Below, piece by piece: positions 1 to 9,078 of a DNA stretch of 64,000 nucleotides (positions are counted from its first letter, which is position 1; every line of letters begins with the position of its first letter). The position numbers were made by a program, and so were the translations under genes. Under the pieces are notes generated by a model. The model ran no database searches. It worked only from the letters and a program-made list of their open reading frames with translations, and had not been told where the DNA came from. The stretch is from Candidatus Brachythrix odensensis (GTDB lineage Bacteria > Chloroflexota > Anaerolineae > J036 > Brachytrichaceae). The stretch is from NCBI GenBank assembly GCA_016714465.1, contig JADKDT010000005.1, positions 62,001-126,000 of the forward strand, given 5' to 3'.

Positions 1-1464
1 TTCGATCTCCAACGCTCGGCGGCTTTCACCACCGACGCATCCGGCATGTTCACCTCGTCCATCACCAAGGTCGACGCGTTTACGACGACCGACAGTTTCC
101 TCCGCATTACACCGGGCCGCGACTATCTGGACCAGTACAACGACCGGGAAGGGTCGGTCTTTCGCGCCACGCCAATCACGCTGATTGGCAACTACGGCTA
201 TGTCACGTTCCGACTCGCCCCGCGCCAGCCCATTTCGGGATTCCTGACCATTCGCCTGACCCAGGTCAAACCCATCACCGACAGCCTCTTCCAGCGGATC
301 GAAGGCGCCATCAACCAGAGCATCCAGCGGATGGGCTTCGATGCCGGCCAGTGGGATTCCAACATCGTCGGCACACTCGATCCGAACAAAATCAACGACA
401 CGAACAACCAGTGCTACGGCTGCCATGTGCAATCCCAGGCCCTGGTCGGGCTCATCAACACCCGGGCCAAAGTCAAGCCCAGTACCGTCGACATGCGCCT
501 GGTCGATTGGCTGAGCGACCGTATGGCGACCTGGCAGGCCACCAACCCGCCGGACACTCAGTATCACGGCTCGGTCAGAGAAGATACCTACGGCTACAAC
601 AACCAGAATGCGCTGGCCGCCTGGGCCTGGGCCGAGCACAGCCGCTGGCAGCGCGCCCACGGCACGGTTGATTCCGATCTGGCCTTCCGCCTGCGCGAGA
701 GCGCCGACTATCAGTTGCTTCCGACCACTCAGCGCACGATCTCCAACGTCTGGAAGCTCAACACTGATTTGCTGGGGCAATGGTTCGATTCGGCCGCGCT
801 GTATTGCGGGGCGCCGGCGGCATACAACGTTTCGCCCAACATCACCTATAACTCGATGACCGCCCTGGCCGAGGTGTTCGCGCTGACCGGCGATCCGAAA
901 TACCGCGACGCGCTCCTGGCCGCGGCCGAGACCCTCACCCGGATCAACTGGCGCGACACCTGCCCAAGCGGCGAGCGCTATCCGGGCTTCGCCGCCCAGA
1001 CCATGCTGGCATTACAGGAGGCCCAGCCCTACATCACCGACCCGGCTTTCGCCAGCCTGGTTCGCACCCACATCATTTCGTATGAGCTGGACTTGCGCAG
1101 CACCCAGCACATCTACACCGGCACGACCAACAACGATGGCGGCTGGCGCTTTGCCAACGCCGGCTCAAATCAGACCTCGGTCTCAGATGTGCTGGTCACC
1201 GCCGCCGCCACCTGGGCCCTGACCCGGCGGGGCGTGAAGCCGAACGACACCGCCGTCCAGCGCGCGGTGGCCTTCCTGCTCAGCCAGCAGAGTTCGATCG
1301 GGCGCTGGGATTCGGTCTATTACGCCAACACGACGATGGCCACCTCGTGGGTCGACATCGCTCTGCCGCTCATTTACGAGACCCTGGGCAGCCTGTATGT
1401 CGATCTCGCCCACGACACGCCAGATGCCGCAACGGTGCTGACTCAGACCGTCACGCGAGCCTGA
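1..1464 (+). CDS. Secreted alpha/alpha-toroid (prenyltransferase/squalene-cyclase-like) protein with CXXCH motif, 5' partial
   Basis: The frame is open from base 1, so the N-terminus lies outside the window; the first in-frame ATG is at 46. The protein looks like an alpha/alpha-barrel of the terpene-cyclase/prenyltransferase repeat class: repeated helices with Trp/Tyr-rich turns such as DGGWRFANAG. The sequence NQCYGCHVQSQALVGL (CYGCH encoded at 412-426) is a c-type heme attachment motif, so this is probably an exported heme-binding or redox-linked toroid. The stop at 1462-1464 is probably not natural: coding continues in another frame (DAVLDLPGGEERLWGY) and then joins the Ig-like protein that follows. 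The exact substrate or role is unknown. Confidence 0.7.
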   Translation, partial: FDLQRSAAFTTDASGMFTSSITKVDAFTTTDSFLRITPGRDYLDQYNDREGSVFRATPITLIGNYGYVTFRLAPRQPISGFLTIRLTQVKPITDSLFQRIEGAINQSIQRMGFDAGQWDSNIVGTLDPNKINDTNNQCYGCHVQSQALVGLINTRAKVKPSTVDMRLVDWLSDRMATWQATNPPDTQYHGSVREDTYGYNNQNALAAWAWAEHSRWQRAHGTVDSDLAFRLRESADYQLLPTTQRTISNVWKLNTDLLGQWFDSAALYCGAPAAYNVSPNITYNSMTALAEVFALTGDPKYRDALLAAAETLTRINWRDTCPSGERYPGFAAQTMLALQEAQPYITDPAFASLVRTHIISYELDLRSTQHIYTGTTNNDGGWRFANAGSNQTSVSDVLVTAAATWALTRRGVKPNDTAVQRAVAFLLSQQSSIGRWDSVYYANTTMATSWVDIALPLIYETLGSLYVDLAHDTPDAATVLTQTVTRA

Positions 1465-1628
1465 CGCCGTGTTGGATCTGCCCGGCGGCGAGGAGCGCCT
1501 GTGGGGATATCCGCAGCCCGAAGACCTCATGCTTCGGGTCATCACCTACACCAGCGAATTGCCCGCGATGCAACCGGGCGAGGGCGCGGGCTGCTCCACC
1601 CCGCACCCCAGGTGACCTACACTGTTGA

Positions 1629-3068
1629 GCCGGGCCAGGCTTCATCGAGCGCCCCGGCACCTATGTCCAGGCCGCCCGGCTGGTCCGAATTGAGCCTGCC
1701 CTCGTCACCGTCCGGCCCGGGGCAACCGCCCGCTTCACCCTGACCATCAACAACCCGTTCCTCGCCCAGCGCGGGTTTGAGTTGGCGATCAGCGGTCTCG
1801 AGCCGTATGGCGGCCTGCCCGGCCTGCTCGTCGTGGTCCCGGGTGGCAGCGCCACCCAGCGCGTCATCGAGGTGAAAGCGCCGGAGTGGATGCCGGCGCG
1901 CGCCGACGGCGTCCGGGTCAAGGCTTCGATCACCGCCGGCGGCGACGCGCTGGAGGACAATGACTTCGCAACCCTGAGCGTTGTGCGCGACTTCGACTTC
2001 GGCCTGGCCCCTGCCGCGCAGTCGGCGAACGCCGGCGAGACGGTGACCTACACCGCCGTCATCAGCGACCTGAGCGGGTTGGGCGGGAACGTTGACGTGC
2101 TTGGAATCGGCCCGCTCGGCGCGCCGGTCACCCTCGCGCTCGGCCTCAGCCTGCCTCCTTCGGGCACGGCCTCCCTGGCCTGGCCCGTCATCGGGCCGGT
2201 CGGCGGCGGCGCGTTCACTTTGCCGGTGACGACGACGAATGGGCTGATGGCGGTGGCGCGCAGCGCCCAACTCAATGTCATTGGCGGCGGGAGCCTGGGC
2301 GCGGCCCTGGCGGGCGGCGACACCTGGCCGGGTGTGCCGCTCGCCCTGAGCGCGTCGATCACCCAGGCCGGGCTGGGCCTGCCCGGCGCGGCGCTCACGC
2401 TGACGGCCCCGGCGGGCTGGGCGTATGCGCTCGAACCCGCGGCGCTGCCGCCGGGCCAGACCCAGATCAGCCTGACGGTCTGGCTCACCCCGCCGCTGGG
2501 CAGCCTGCCCAACGTCTATCCCCTGGCGCTGCAGGCCGTTCTGAACGGCGCGCCGATCGCGGCCCTGGCGCTGGCTGAAGTGCGGGTGCTCGCCCAGGGT
2601 CTGGGCGGGAGCGTGGCGCCGCTCACCCAGACCGTGCAAACGTATGAACACGTGACCTACACCGTCACCCTGAACAACCTTGGCGCGCTGCCCGACGACG
2701 TCGATGTCGCGCCACTCGGCGTCGCGGCCGCCTTCCTGAGCCCGGCGAGCCATATGCTCACGCTCGACGGCGCGGCCAGCGGCGAGGCGGTGTTCAGCGG
2801 GAATGTGCCGCCCGGCCTGAGCGGGGTGACGCCGTTGCTCTTCGTCGGCGTCTCGCGCTTCGATCCCAGCGTGCGGGTGACGCTGACGGCTCAGATCGCG
2901 GTGATTGAAGGGGCGACCTGGACACCCACGCCGACCCAGTCGCCCACCGCAACCCCGACCCCGACACAGACGCCCACGCCAACATCAACCGCCACAGCCA
3001 CGCCGACCCCGACGTCGACGCCCGTCGTCAACGCCGGCGGGGCGTATTTGCCAATGGTGAATCGGTAG
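1629..3068 (+). CDS. C-terminal part of the same secreted protein: Ig-like repeats, Thr/Pro linker, YLPMVNR tail
   Basis: This frame opens after a stop at 1626-1628 and starts with FIERPGTYVQAARLVRIEPA without a convincing start codon; TTG at 1782 is the first alternative. It encodes three or four beta-sandwich units marked by 'ANAGETVTYTAVISDL' and 'TYEHVTYTVTLNNLG', typical of surface Ig-like/CARDB-type domains. A stalk of (PT)n-type repeats follows, then the end GGAYLPMVNR. The short tail after a Thr/Pro stalk resembles the ends of many Chloroflexota secreted proteins (recalled, not searched). Sequence between 1460 and 1640 reads sensibly only when passing through three frames, so this is best seen as the C-terminal half of the upstream toroid gene, split by indels. 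Confidence 0.6.
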   Translation, partial: AGPGFIERPGTYVQAARLVRIEPALVTVRPGATARFTLTINNPFLAQRGFELAISGLEPYGGLPGLLVVVPGGSATQRVIEVKAPEWMPARADGVRVKASITAGGDALEDNDFATLSVVRDFDFGLAPAAQSANAGETVTYTAVISDLSGLGGNVDVLGIGPLGAPVTLALGLSLPPSGTASLAWPVIGPVGGGAFTLPVTTTNGLMAVARSAQLNVIGGGSLGAALAGGDTWPGVPLALSASITQAGLGLPGAALTLTAPAGWAYALEPAALPPGQTQISLTVWLTPPLGSLPNVYPLALQAVLNGAPIAALALAEVRVLAQGLGGSVAPLTQTVQTYEHVTYTVTLNNLGALPDDVDVAPLGVAAAFLSPASHMLTLDGAASGEAVFSGNVPPGLSGVTPLLFVGVSRFDPSVRVTLTAQIAVIEGATWTPTPTQSPTATPTPTQTPTPTSTATATPTPTSTPVVNAGGAYLPMVNR

Positions 3069-3086
3069 TCGGTTACCGATCCGGCG

Positions 3087-4091
3087 TCAGCCGAGCTTGA
3101 TCGGCCGCTTCTCCTCATGGCTCTGCTTGGCCGCCACGGCCAGGGCCAGCGACGCCCGAGCGTCCTTGACCCCGACCTGCATCGGCGTGTTCTGCAGCAG
3201 GCAGTTCACAAACACCTGGATCTCATCCCGATACACGGCCTGATAGCGGTCGAGGAAATACGGCAGTGGCACCGAGTGATGCAGCCCGGCCGCGTTGCTC
3301 AGCACGGCGTTGTTCGGGTAGGTGTTGTCGATGCTGATTGCGCCCTTGCTCCCGATCACTTCGGCCCGCTGGTCATAGCCATACGCCGAGTCGGTGTGGT
3401 TGTCGATGGTGACGACCCCGCCGTTGGCGAAGCGCAGCACCATCACCGCCACGTCGACCTCGCCGAATTTCTCGAGACCCGGCGCGATCATCACCCCAGC
3501 CTGGGTGTAGATCTCGACCGCCTCGTCGTCCATCAGCCAGCGGGCCATGTCCAGATCATGAATTGCCATGTCGAACCAGATCCCGCCACCCAGCCCAACC
3601 GGCCCGACGTGGGGCGGGCCCGGGTCGCGGCTGATCAGATGCGCGATATGGGGCTTGCCGATCTCACCGCTGACGATGGCCTGCTTGATCCGGGCGAAGT
3701 TCGGGTCGAAGCGGCGCTGGAAGCCGATCTGAAACGGCACCCCGGCCCGCTCAACCGCGCCCAACGCGCGCTCCCCATCAGCGATCGACTTGGCGATCGG
3801 CTTCTCGGAGAAGATCGCCTTGCCCGCCTTCGCGGCCGCCTCGACGATATCCGGGTGGGTGTCCGTGGCGCTGGCGACCACGACCGCATCCACGGCCGGA
3901 TCGGCCAGCAACTCGTTGTAGTCGGTTGTCCAACGCACGCCGCCGTTCTGCTCCGCGCACGCTTTCGCCCCATCGGCGAACACATCGGCCACGCCATGCA
4001 GGCGCGCCCCGTCGATGGCCCGCCACAGATGGCGGGCGTGCATGCGGCCGATCGTCCCCGCGCCAACAAGCGCGACATTCAATGTCTTCAT
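3087..4091 (-). CDS. iolG: Inositol 2-dehydrogenase (Gfo/Idh/MocA family)
   Basis: 334 aa. The Rossmann N-terminus VALVGAGTIGRMHARHL binds NAD. The EKPIAKS motif supplies the conserved EKP lysine, and FDMAIHDLDMARWL together with NHTDSAYGYDQR matches myo-inositol 2-dehydrogenases rather than generic Gfo/Idh proteins. IolG oxidises myo-inositol to 2-keto-myo-inositol in the cytoplasm. The ATG at 4091 is chosen because it directly precedes the nucleotide-binding strand; the frame stays open upstream only through a hairpin. It sits 58 nt downstream of iolE on the same strand, the enzyme for the next step, so the two form a pair. A related sugar dehydrogenase remains possible. Confidence 0.85.
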   Translation of the reverse strand: MKTLNVALVGAGTIGRMHARHLWRAIDGARLHGVADVFADGAKACAEQNGGVRWTTDYNELLADPAVDAVVVASATDTHPDIVEAAAKAGKAIFSEKPIAKSIADGERALGAVERAGVPFQIGFQRRFDPNFARIKQAIVSGEIGKPHIAHLISRDPGPPHVGPVGLGGGIWFDMAIHDLDMARWLMDDEAVEIYTQAGVMIAPGLEKFGEVDVAVMVLRFANGGVVTIDNHTDSAYGYDQRAEVIGSKGAISIDNTYPNNAVLSNAAGLHHSVPLPYFLDRYQAVYRDEIQVFVNCLLQNTPMQVGVKDARASLALAVAAKQSHEEKRPIKLG

Positions 4092-4101
4092 AATCGCCTT
4101 T

Positions 4102-4142
4102 TCCGAATCCATCCCCCGGCTCCGCCGGGGGATGGATTCGGA
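4102..4142. repeat. Perfect intergenic hairpin (19-bp arms, TCC loop)
   Basis: Lies between the stop of iolE and the start of iolG. The inner core is CCCCCGGC-TCC-GCCGGGGG and the outer arm is TCCGAATCCAT. No U-tract follows, so this is either a U-less terminator/attenuator or a mobile palindrome. Confidence 0.8.
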
Positions 4143-4149
4143 GAACTTG

Positions 4150-5073
4150 CTAGATGCCAATCGAACGCAGATACGCCCGGTTGCGGGCGGCGCTTTCCTT
4201 GGGCGTGCCCATCCCCGGCAGCACATCCTGCTCGACCGTGACATAGCCGTTGTAGTTCCGGGTCTTCAACCAGGCCACGACCTTGTCAAACGGCACGCAG
4301 CCCTTGCCCAGCTCGCAGAAGATGCCATGCCCGACCGAGGCGTGGTAGTCCCACTCGCCCGCCCGCGATTGGGCGGCCACCGCCGGGTCGCAGTCCTTGA
4401 AGTGGATGTACCACAGGCGCGACGAGAAGCGCTCGAGCGCGTCCAAGACGCCCTGGGCAGTTGGGTTGGTTGTGCCAAAGGCGTAGTGGCCCGTGTCGAG
4501 CACCAGGCCAACCACAGCCGGATCGGTCAGCGAGAGTAACCGGGCGGTTTCCTCCGGCGTTTCGATGTAGCCGCCGGTGTGATGATGAAAAACGCAACGC
4601 AGACCGGTTGCGGCGTTGACGGCCCGGGCGATCTTGTTGACGCCCTCAGCGTAGACAGACCACTCGGCCGGGGTCAGCATCAGCGCCGGCGTCACCCGGC
4701 CGGCGTTCTTCATCCGGGCCGGCATGTCGGCAGAATCGTCGGCGAGGACGACAAAGGGCGGGGTGGCTGGATCAGCCACCGCCGCGATCAGCTTGGCCGT
4801 GCGCAGAGCAAGTTCCTCGCCGGCCGCATGCGCCTCGCGCACCCGGAAGTTGACCGGGACAAAAGCCCCCGTCATCGTCAGCGTGCGCTTCGCCAACTCG
4901 GCCTTGAGTTCATCCGGGTTTGTGGGCATAAAGCCCCAGTCGCCCAGCTCGGTCCCGGTGTAACCGGCCTGGGTCAGCTCATCCAGCATGCGCGAAGAGG
5001 TCAACGAGCTTCCGCTCTTGTCTTCCCATTCGACATTCCCCCATGAGCAAGGGGCATTTCCAACGCGTATCAT
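4150..5073 (-). CDS. iolE: Myo-inosose-2 dehydratase, IolE-like
   Basis: 307 aa TIM-barrel of the xylose-isomerase-like AP-endonuclease-2 fold. It begins IRVGNAPCSWG, the hallmark N-terminus of IolE. It has FHHHTGGYIETPEE and LVLDTGHYAFG (metal-ligand Glu/Asp/His), YIHFKDCDP, and the C-terminal VEQDVLPGMGTPKESAARNR signature of the family. IolE dehydrates 2-keto-myo-inositol to the diketone in the bacterial inositol pathway. It is followed by iolG on the same strand, and is divergent from the PHP/ABC-transporter cluster across a 119-nt gap that must hold promoters for both directions. No iolB, iolC, iolD or iolR homologue is seen here. Confidence 0.85.
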   Translation of the reverse strand: MIRVGNAPCSWGNVEWEDKSGSSLTSSRMLDELTQAGYTGTELGDWGFMPTNPDELKAELAKRTLTMTGAFVPVNFRVREAHAAGEELALRTAKLIAAVADPATPPFVVLADDSADMPARMKNAGRVTPALMLTPAEWSVYAEGVNKIARAVNAATGLRCVFHHHTGGYIETPEETARLLSLTDPAVVGLVLDTGHYAFGTTNPTAQGVLDALERFSSRLWYIHFKDCDPAVAAQSRAGEWDYHASVGHGIFCELGKGCVPFDKVVAWLKTRNYNGYVTVEQDVLPGMGTPKESAARNRAYLRSIGI

Positions 5074-5192
5074 GGTTCACCACCCGTTGTGTTGTGTAGG
5101 GCGCGCATGAAATGGCGCGCAGGGATGATTGTAGGCCCAACCAGGTTGTGATCGGAGGCGCCAGGTCCGCCCCGGCGCCTCCGTATAAATCC

Positions 5193-6629
5193 ATGATTCT
5201 CACCGGCCACCTCTCAACCTCGGACAAAGCCCGCTCGGATTACGCCTACATTCCGTTTGACGTGCCGGCCGGGATCGTCCGCCTCGACATCCGCTACAGC
5301 ATCTCCCACCCGCGCGACGCGGCCGACCTGCGCGGCGAGGGCAACACCATCGACATCGGGATCTTCGACCCGCGCGGCCACGAGTTCGGGACGGGCCGCG
5401 GCTTCCGGGGTTGGAGCGGCAGCGACCGCGATCGCTTCTTCATTGCCGAAGACGCCGCCACACCCGGCTATCTGGCCGGGCCAATCCAACCCGGCGAGTG
5501 GCATGTGATCTTCGGGCTTTATCACCTCGCGGAGGAGGGCTGCGACTACCAGCTCGAGATCGAATTCACGCCGGGCCCGTCAACGTTGACTGCGGCAGAT
5601 CCACCAACGCTGCCCGGCTTCCAGCCGGCCCTGAACGACACTCCCGGCTGGGTGCGCGGCGATCTGCAGTGCCACACCCAGCACAGCGACGCCAAGGGCT
5701 CGCTCGACACGCTGCTCGCCACCGCCCGGACGCGCGGGTTGGACTTCCTGGCCGTCACCGATCACAACACGGTCAGCCACATCCACGAATTCCCCGCCCA
5801 GGCCGGCCAACGACCGCTGCTCATTCCCGCGACCGAGGTCACCACCTACGCCGGGCACATGAACGTGTGGGGGCTGCGAGCCTGGCAGGAGTTCCGCTGC
5901 AGCGCGGCCGATCGGGTCGCCATGCGGGCCATCATCGACCTCGCCCACGCCCAGGGCGGCCTGTGTTCGGTCAATCACCCCAAGACCGACGGTCCGCCCT
6001 GGGAATACGGCGACCTGCCCTACGACTGCGTCGAGGCCTGGCAGGCGCCCTGGCCCTTCCGCAACGAGGAATCGCTGGCTTTCTGGGACGCGCTGCTCAT
6101 GGCCGGCCGGCGGGTGATCGCGGTGGGCGGCAGCGACTATCACCAGCCCTTGTTGCCCATGCAGGGTCGCCCGCACCTGCTCGGCCAGCCCACGACCTGG
6201 GTGTATGCCGATGCCCTTTCGGTCGAGGGGGTGCTCGCCGGCCTGCGCCGCGGGCACGCCTGCGTCAGCGCGGACATTGATGGCGCTCGGCTCGACCTGC
6301 GGGTCTTCGATGGCGCGAACTGGCGCGAGATGGGTGACACCGCCAGGCCGCCCACGGGCGAAATCAGCGTCACCTGTCAGGTGTGGGCCGGCGCGGGCGG
6401 AATGCTGCGCCTGATCGCCGATGGCGCGGTTATTGCCGAAGCGCCGGTGGACGCCGATGACTGGCGGCGGGAATGGCCGCGGATTGCCTCGCCCGTGCGC
6501 TACCTCCGCTCCGAGCTCATCCGCCGCAACCTGTTGATCGGGGGCTGGATGATGCTGGCGCTGGGGAATCCGGTATTCATTCGAAGAGGGAGGCAGGTGG
6601 GCCCCACCTTAAAGGTGGAGCCCACCTAG
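5193..6629 (+). CDS. PHP-domain metallohydrolase, CehA/McbA type (paralogue 1)
   Basis: 478 aa from ATG 5193, chosen because the N-terminal beta-sandwich (MILTGHLSTSDKA) aligns in style with the paralogue at 11811. An N-terminal pre-domain of about 150 residues precedes the PHP core: RGDLQCHTQHSD, AVTDHNTVSHIHE, a conserved SVNHPK and GGSDYHQP give the His/Asp metal ligands. The C-terminus has the family-type LALGNPVF end. PHP enzymes of this group hydrolyse phosphoesters or carbamates. The location beside a transporter, a glycerophosphodiesterase and inositol genes suggests a phosphoester substrate, which is an inference. The last codons and the stop lie inside a hairpin (6595-6627), so the C-terminal tail is repeat-derived. 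Confidence 0.8.
   Translation: MILTGHLSTSDKARSDYAYIPFDVPAGIVRLDIRYSISHPRDAADLRGEGNTIDIGIFDPRGHEFGTGRGFRGWSGSDRDRFFIAEDAATPGYLAGPIQPGEWHVIFGLYHLAEEGCDYQLEIEFTPGPSTLTAADPPTLPGFQPALNDTPGWVRGDLQCHTQHSDAKGSLDTLLATARTRGLDFLAVTDHNTVSHIHEFPAQAGQRPLLIPATEVTTYAGHMNVWGLRAWQEFRCSAADRVAMRAIIDLAHAQGGLCSVNHPKTDGPPWEYGDLPYDCVEAWQAPWPFRNEESLAFWDALLMAGRRVIAVGGSDYHQPLLPMQGRPHLLGQPTTWVYADALSVEGVLAGLRRGHACVSADIDGARLDLRVFDGANWREMGDTARPPTGEISVTCQVWAGAGGMLRLIADGAVIAEAPVDADDWRREWPRIASPVRYLRSELIRRNLLIGGWMMLALGNPVFIRRGRQVGPTLKVEPT
6595..6627. terminator. Hairpin overlapping the stop of the PHP gene
   Basis: 16-bp arms (AGGTGGGCCCCACCTT and its complement with one mismatch) with a one-base loop. It overlaps the stop codon at 6627-6629. 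There is no U-tract. The arm text GGTGGGC...ACCTT recurs in the hairpin at 59967-60043. Confidence 0.6.
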
Positions 6630-6637
6630 GGAGCCCC

Positions 6638-6708
6638 TCCGTGTCATCCGCAGGGTCCGTGTCGTCGGTGATTCAGACAGGCACGCCTCCGTGTCATCCG
6701 TGATCTTG
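6638..6708. repeat. Family-A intergenic repeat (CCGTGTCATCCGTGAT type), direct half-copies
   Basis: CTCCGTGTCATCCG occurs twice (6638 and 6688), with GTCCGTGTCGTCGGTGATTC between. This is the same text as elements at 19188, 21316, 25246 and 59549, but here without the inverted partner. It sits upstream of the binding-protein gene; a TATATT hexamer at 6734-6739 may be that gene's -10. Confidence 0.65.
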
Positions 6709-6796
6709 TTAACACAGATTTCACGCGCGGGTGTATATTCTCCCCGTCTCGGCGCTTCGTGCGCCTCCCACCCGTTTGTTTCGAATAGGAGAAACC

Positions 6797-8132
6797 ATGA
6801 AATCCAGTTACTCCAAGCCCCTCGGGCTCGCAGTCGCAGCAGCCTTTGTGCTGTCGGCCTGCGCCGGCGCCGCTGCGCCCGCCCCGACTGCGGCACCCGC
6901 CGCCACTGCCGCTCCGGCCAAGCCGACCGAAGCGCCCAAGCCCGCCGCCACCGCCGCTCCGGCCAAGCCGACCGAAGCGCCCAAGCCCGCCGCCACCGGC
7001 GGCGCCTACAGTCGCTCCCACCCCCACCGTGAAAGTGCTGCCGACCATCGCGCCGCCGCCTTCCGGCAAGACCAACATCAACATCTACCTGGATGCTGAT
7101 ACGAATATCACCGACTGGTATTCCAACATCCTCATCCCCGCCTTTGAGAAGGAATTCACCGTATATAAGGTCAACTTGATCAACGTCAAGGGTGTCGGCA
7201 ACGGCACGGGCACCTTCGTCGACCGCCTGGTCGCCGCCAAGCAGACTGGCGCGGACGGGCAGGCCGAGATCGTCGAGTTCGATGTCCGCGGCCGCCCGGA
7301 GACCGTCAAGGACGGCCTGTGGCTCAAGCTGGATGCCAGCAATGTCCCGAACGCCAAGGGCGTGCTGCCCGCCGCTGTCGTCAGCGAATACAACATGCCG
7401 TATCGTGGCTCACAGGTGCTCCTGGCCTATGACAGCGCCAAGATCAAGGAAAGCGATGTGCCCCGCACCTTCCCGGCCCTCCTGGAATGGGTTAAGAAGA
7501 ACCCCGGCCAGTTCACCTATGGGCGCCCCGACAAGGGCGGCAGCGGCGGCAACTTCGTCATCCGCGCCATTCACGAGGTCACCGGCAAGGATCCCCAGAA
7601 GTTCTATGCCAGCGTCGACCCGGATCCCGCGCTGGTCAAGGACCTCGACAAGGCCTGGGAGCTCCTCCGCTCGATCCACGAGTCCACCTATGACAAGGGC
7701 AGCTACCCCGCCGGCAACCAGCCCGCGCTGCTGCTCCTGGCCAATGGTTCGGTCAACATGGTCAGCGCCTGGAGTGACCAGGTTCTGATCAACATCGACA
7801 AGGGCGTCCTGCCGCCCACAATCAAGATGGCCCAGTTCACCGACCTGCCCATGTCGGGTGGATATGCCCAGTACGCTGTGCCCGCCGGGACCAAGAACAA
7901 GGAAGGCGCCCTGGCCTGGGTCAACTGGATGCTCAAGCAGGACCGCCAGGTCGACGTGATCAAGTCGCTCGGCGGCTTCCCCGCCCTGAAGTGGGACCAG
8001 TTCCCCAAGGAACTCCAGACCCAGTTCAACAGCGTTGTGGCCGACACGATCCCGACCTGGCCGGGCGGCAAGTGGGACGCTGAGCGCAACAAGGGTTGGT
8101 ACGAGAAGGTCGCCACCAACATCAAACAGTAG
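6797..8132 (+). CDS. ABC transporter substrate-binding lipoprotein (PotD/YnjB-like), frameshifted in the linker
   Basis: The start ATG 6797 has an AGGAGA ribosome site. The leader MKSSYSKPLGLAVAAAFVLSAC is a lipoprotein signal with lipobox LSAC, followed by an Ala/Pro linker with two identical 15-residue repeats. The frame then breaks near 7000: the encoded tail turns to nonsense, while the mature domain (VKVLPTIAPPPSGKTNINIY to EKVATNIKQ, stop 8132) lies one frame over, which fits one extra base. The mature domain is an extracellular binding protein like spermidine/putrescine, iron or YnjB binders; ligand unknown. It heads the transporter operon with two permeases, an ATPase and GDPD. Intact function is likely if the indel is a sequence error. 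Confidence 0.8.
6908..6997 (+). repeat. Perfect 45-bp tandem duplication in the lipoprotein linker
   Basis: Two identical 45-bp units encode APAKPTEAPKPAAT-type linker sequence. Such exact duplication next to the frameshift point could also be a place where assembly or polishing failed. Confidence 0.75.
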
Positions 8133-8146
8133 GTCTGTTCTTTCGC

Positions 8147-8184
8147 TCAAGAAGTCCTGCGCGGATGCGCGCAGGACTTCTTGA
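8147..8184 (+). terminator. Hairpin after the binding-protein gene
   Basis: Perfect 17-bp arms (TCAAGAAGTCCTGCGCG and complement) with a GATG loop, 15 nt after the stop and before the permease gene. It probably attenuates read-through so that the binding protein is made in excess over the permeases. No U-tract is present. Confidence 0.6.
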
Positions 8185-8202
8185 CCCTCCGCGGAGGCCC
8201 CC

Positions 8203-9078
8203 ATGCTCGCCCCCCGCCCCTCATCGCAATGGAGAACCTGGCTGGCTGGCTACGCGCTGATCGCGCCGCCGCTCGCCCTGCTGGCGCTCCTGATCTTCTT
8301 CCCCGCCGGTCAGGCCATCGTTCGAACCGTCATGCTGGACCAGGACGCGGGAATCACTTCCGGCCTTACGCTCGATCGCTACCTCAACTTCTTCAACGAC
8401 CCAATCGCGCGCAGCAACCTGAGCTTCACCATCACGGTCACGCTGATCACGGTCTTCTTCCAGTTCGCGGTGTGCTTCCCGCTCGCCCTGTATCTGCGCT
8501 TCTCGACCAGCCGGATCGCCGGCGCCGTCCAGGTTCTGGCCCTTTTTCCGCTCTTTGTCCCCGGCGTCATCCTCGCCTTTGCCCTTATCCGTTATCTCGG
8601 CCCGCGCGGCACGGTCGACACTTTTTTGCGGGTCGTCCTGAACTATGAAGGTTTTGTCACCCCCTATCTCCGCCCCTCGGGGATTGTGTTCGCCCTGACC
8701 CGGGATCACATCCCCTTCACCATTCTGGTTCTGACCGCCGGGCTGCGCCAGGTCGAGGATTCGGTGATCGAGGCCGCGCGCGATGTCGGCGCGACCTCGC
8801 TGCGGGCCTTTGTCCAGATCATCATGCCGCTCATGCAGCGCCCGCTGTTGATCGTCTTCTGTCTGAACATCATCGGGACTTTTGGCGCGTTCACCATCCC
8901 GTATCTGCTCGGTCCGGCCGCCCCGCAGATGATGGGCGTCTACATGCAGCAGACCTTCTCCGAGTATCTCGATCGGAGCGGCGCTGAGACCCAGGCCGTC
9001 ATTTCCTTTGTCCTGTGCGCGCTGGTCGGCGCGCTGTATGTCCGCACGGTGACTCGCCGCCGAGGAGAACGCGCATGA
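8203..9078 (+). CDS. ABC transporter permease 1
   Basis: 291 aa inner-membrane protein with about six hydrophobic segments (first at WLAGYALIAPPLALLALLIF). The EAA loop EAARDVGATSLRAFVQIIMP is the ATPase contact site. It belongs to the binding-protein-dependent permease family of the polyamine, iron or phosphonate type. The start ATG follows CGGAGG. Its stop overlaps the ATG of permease 2 (ATGA), so the two are translationally coupled. Confidence 0.88.
   Translation: MLAPRPSSQWRTWLAGYALIAPPLALLALLIFFPAGQAIVRTVMLDQDAGITSGLTLDRYLNFFNDPIARSNLSFTITVTLITVFFQFAVCFPLALYLRFSTSRIAGAVQVLALFPLFVPGVILAFALIRYLGPRGTVDTFLRVVLNYEGFVTPYLRPSGIVFALTRDHIPFTILVLTAGLRQVEDSVIEAARDVGATSLRAFVQIIMPLMQRPLLIVFCLNIIGTFGAFTIPYLLGPAAPQMMGVYMQQTFSEYLDRSGAETQAVISFVLCALVGALYVRTVTRRRGERA

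Noticed and set aside
4092..4244. Upstream extension of iolG to 4244
   Set aside because: The extra 51 residues translate a hairpin and the iolE 3' end; the NAD-binding strand begins right after the ATG at 4091.
6908..6997. 45-bp tandem repeat as a regulatory minisatellite
   Set aside because: It encodes an ordinary Ala/Pro lipoprotein linker, which commonly contains such duplications.
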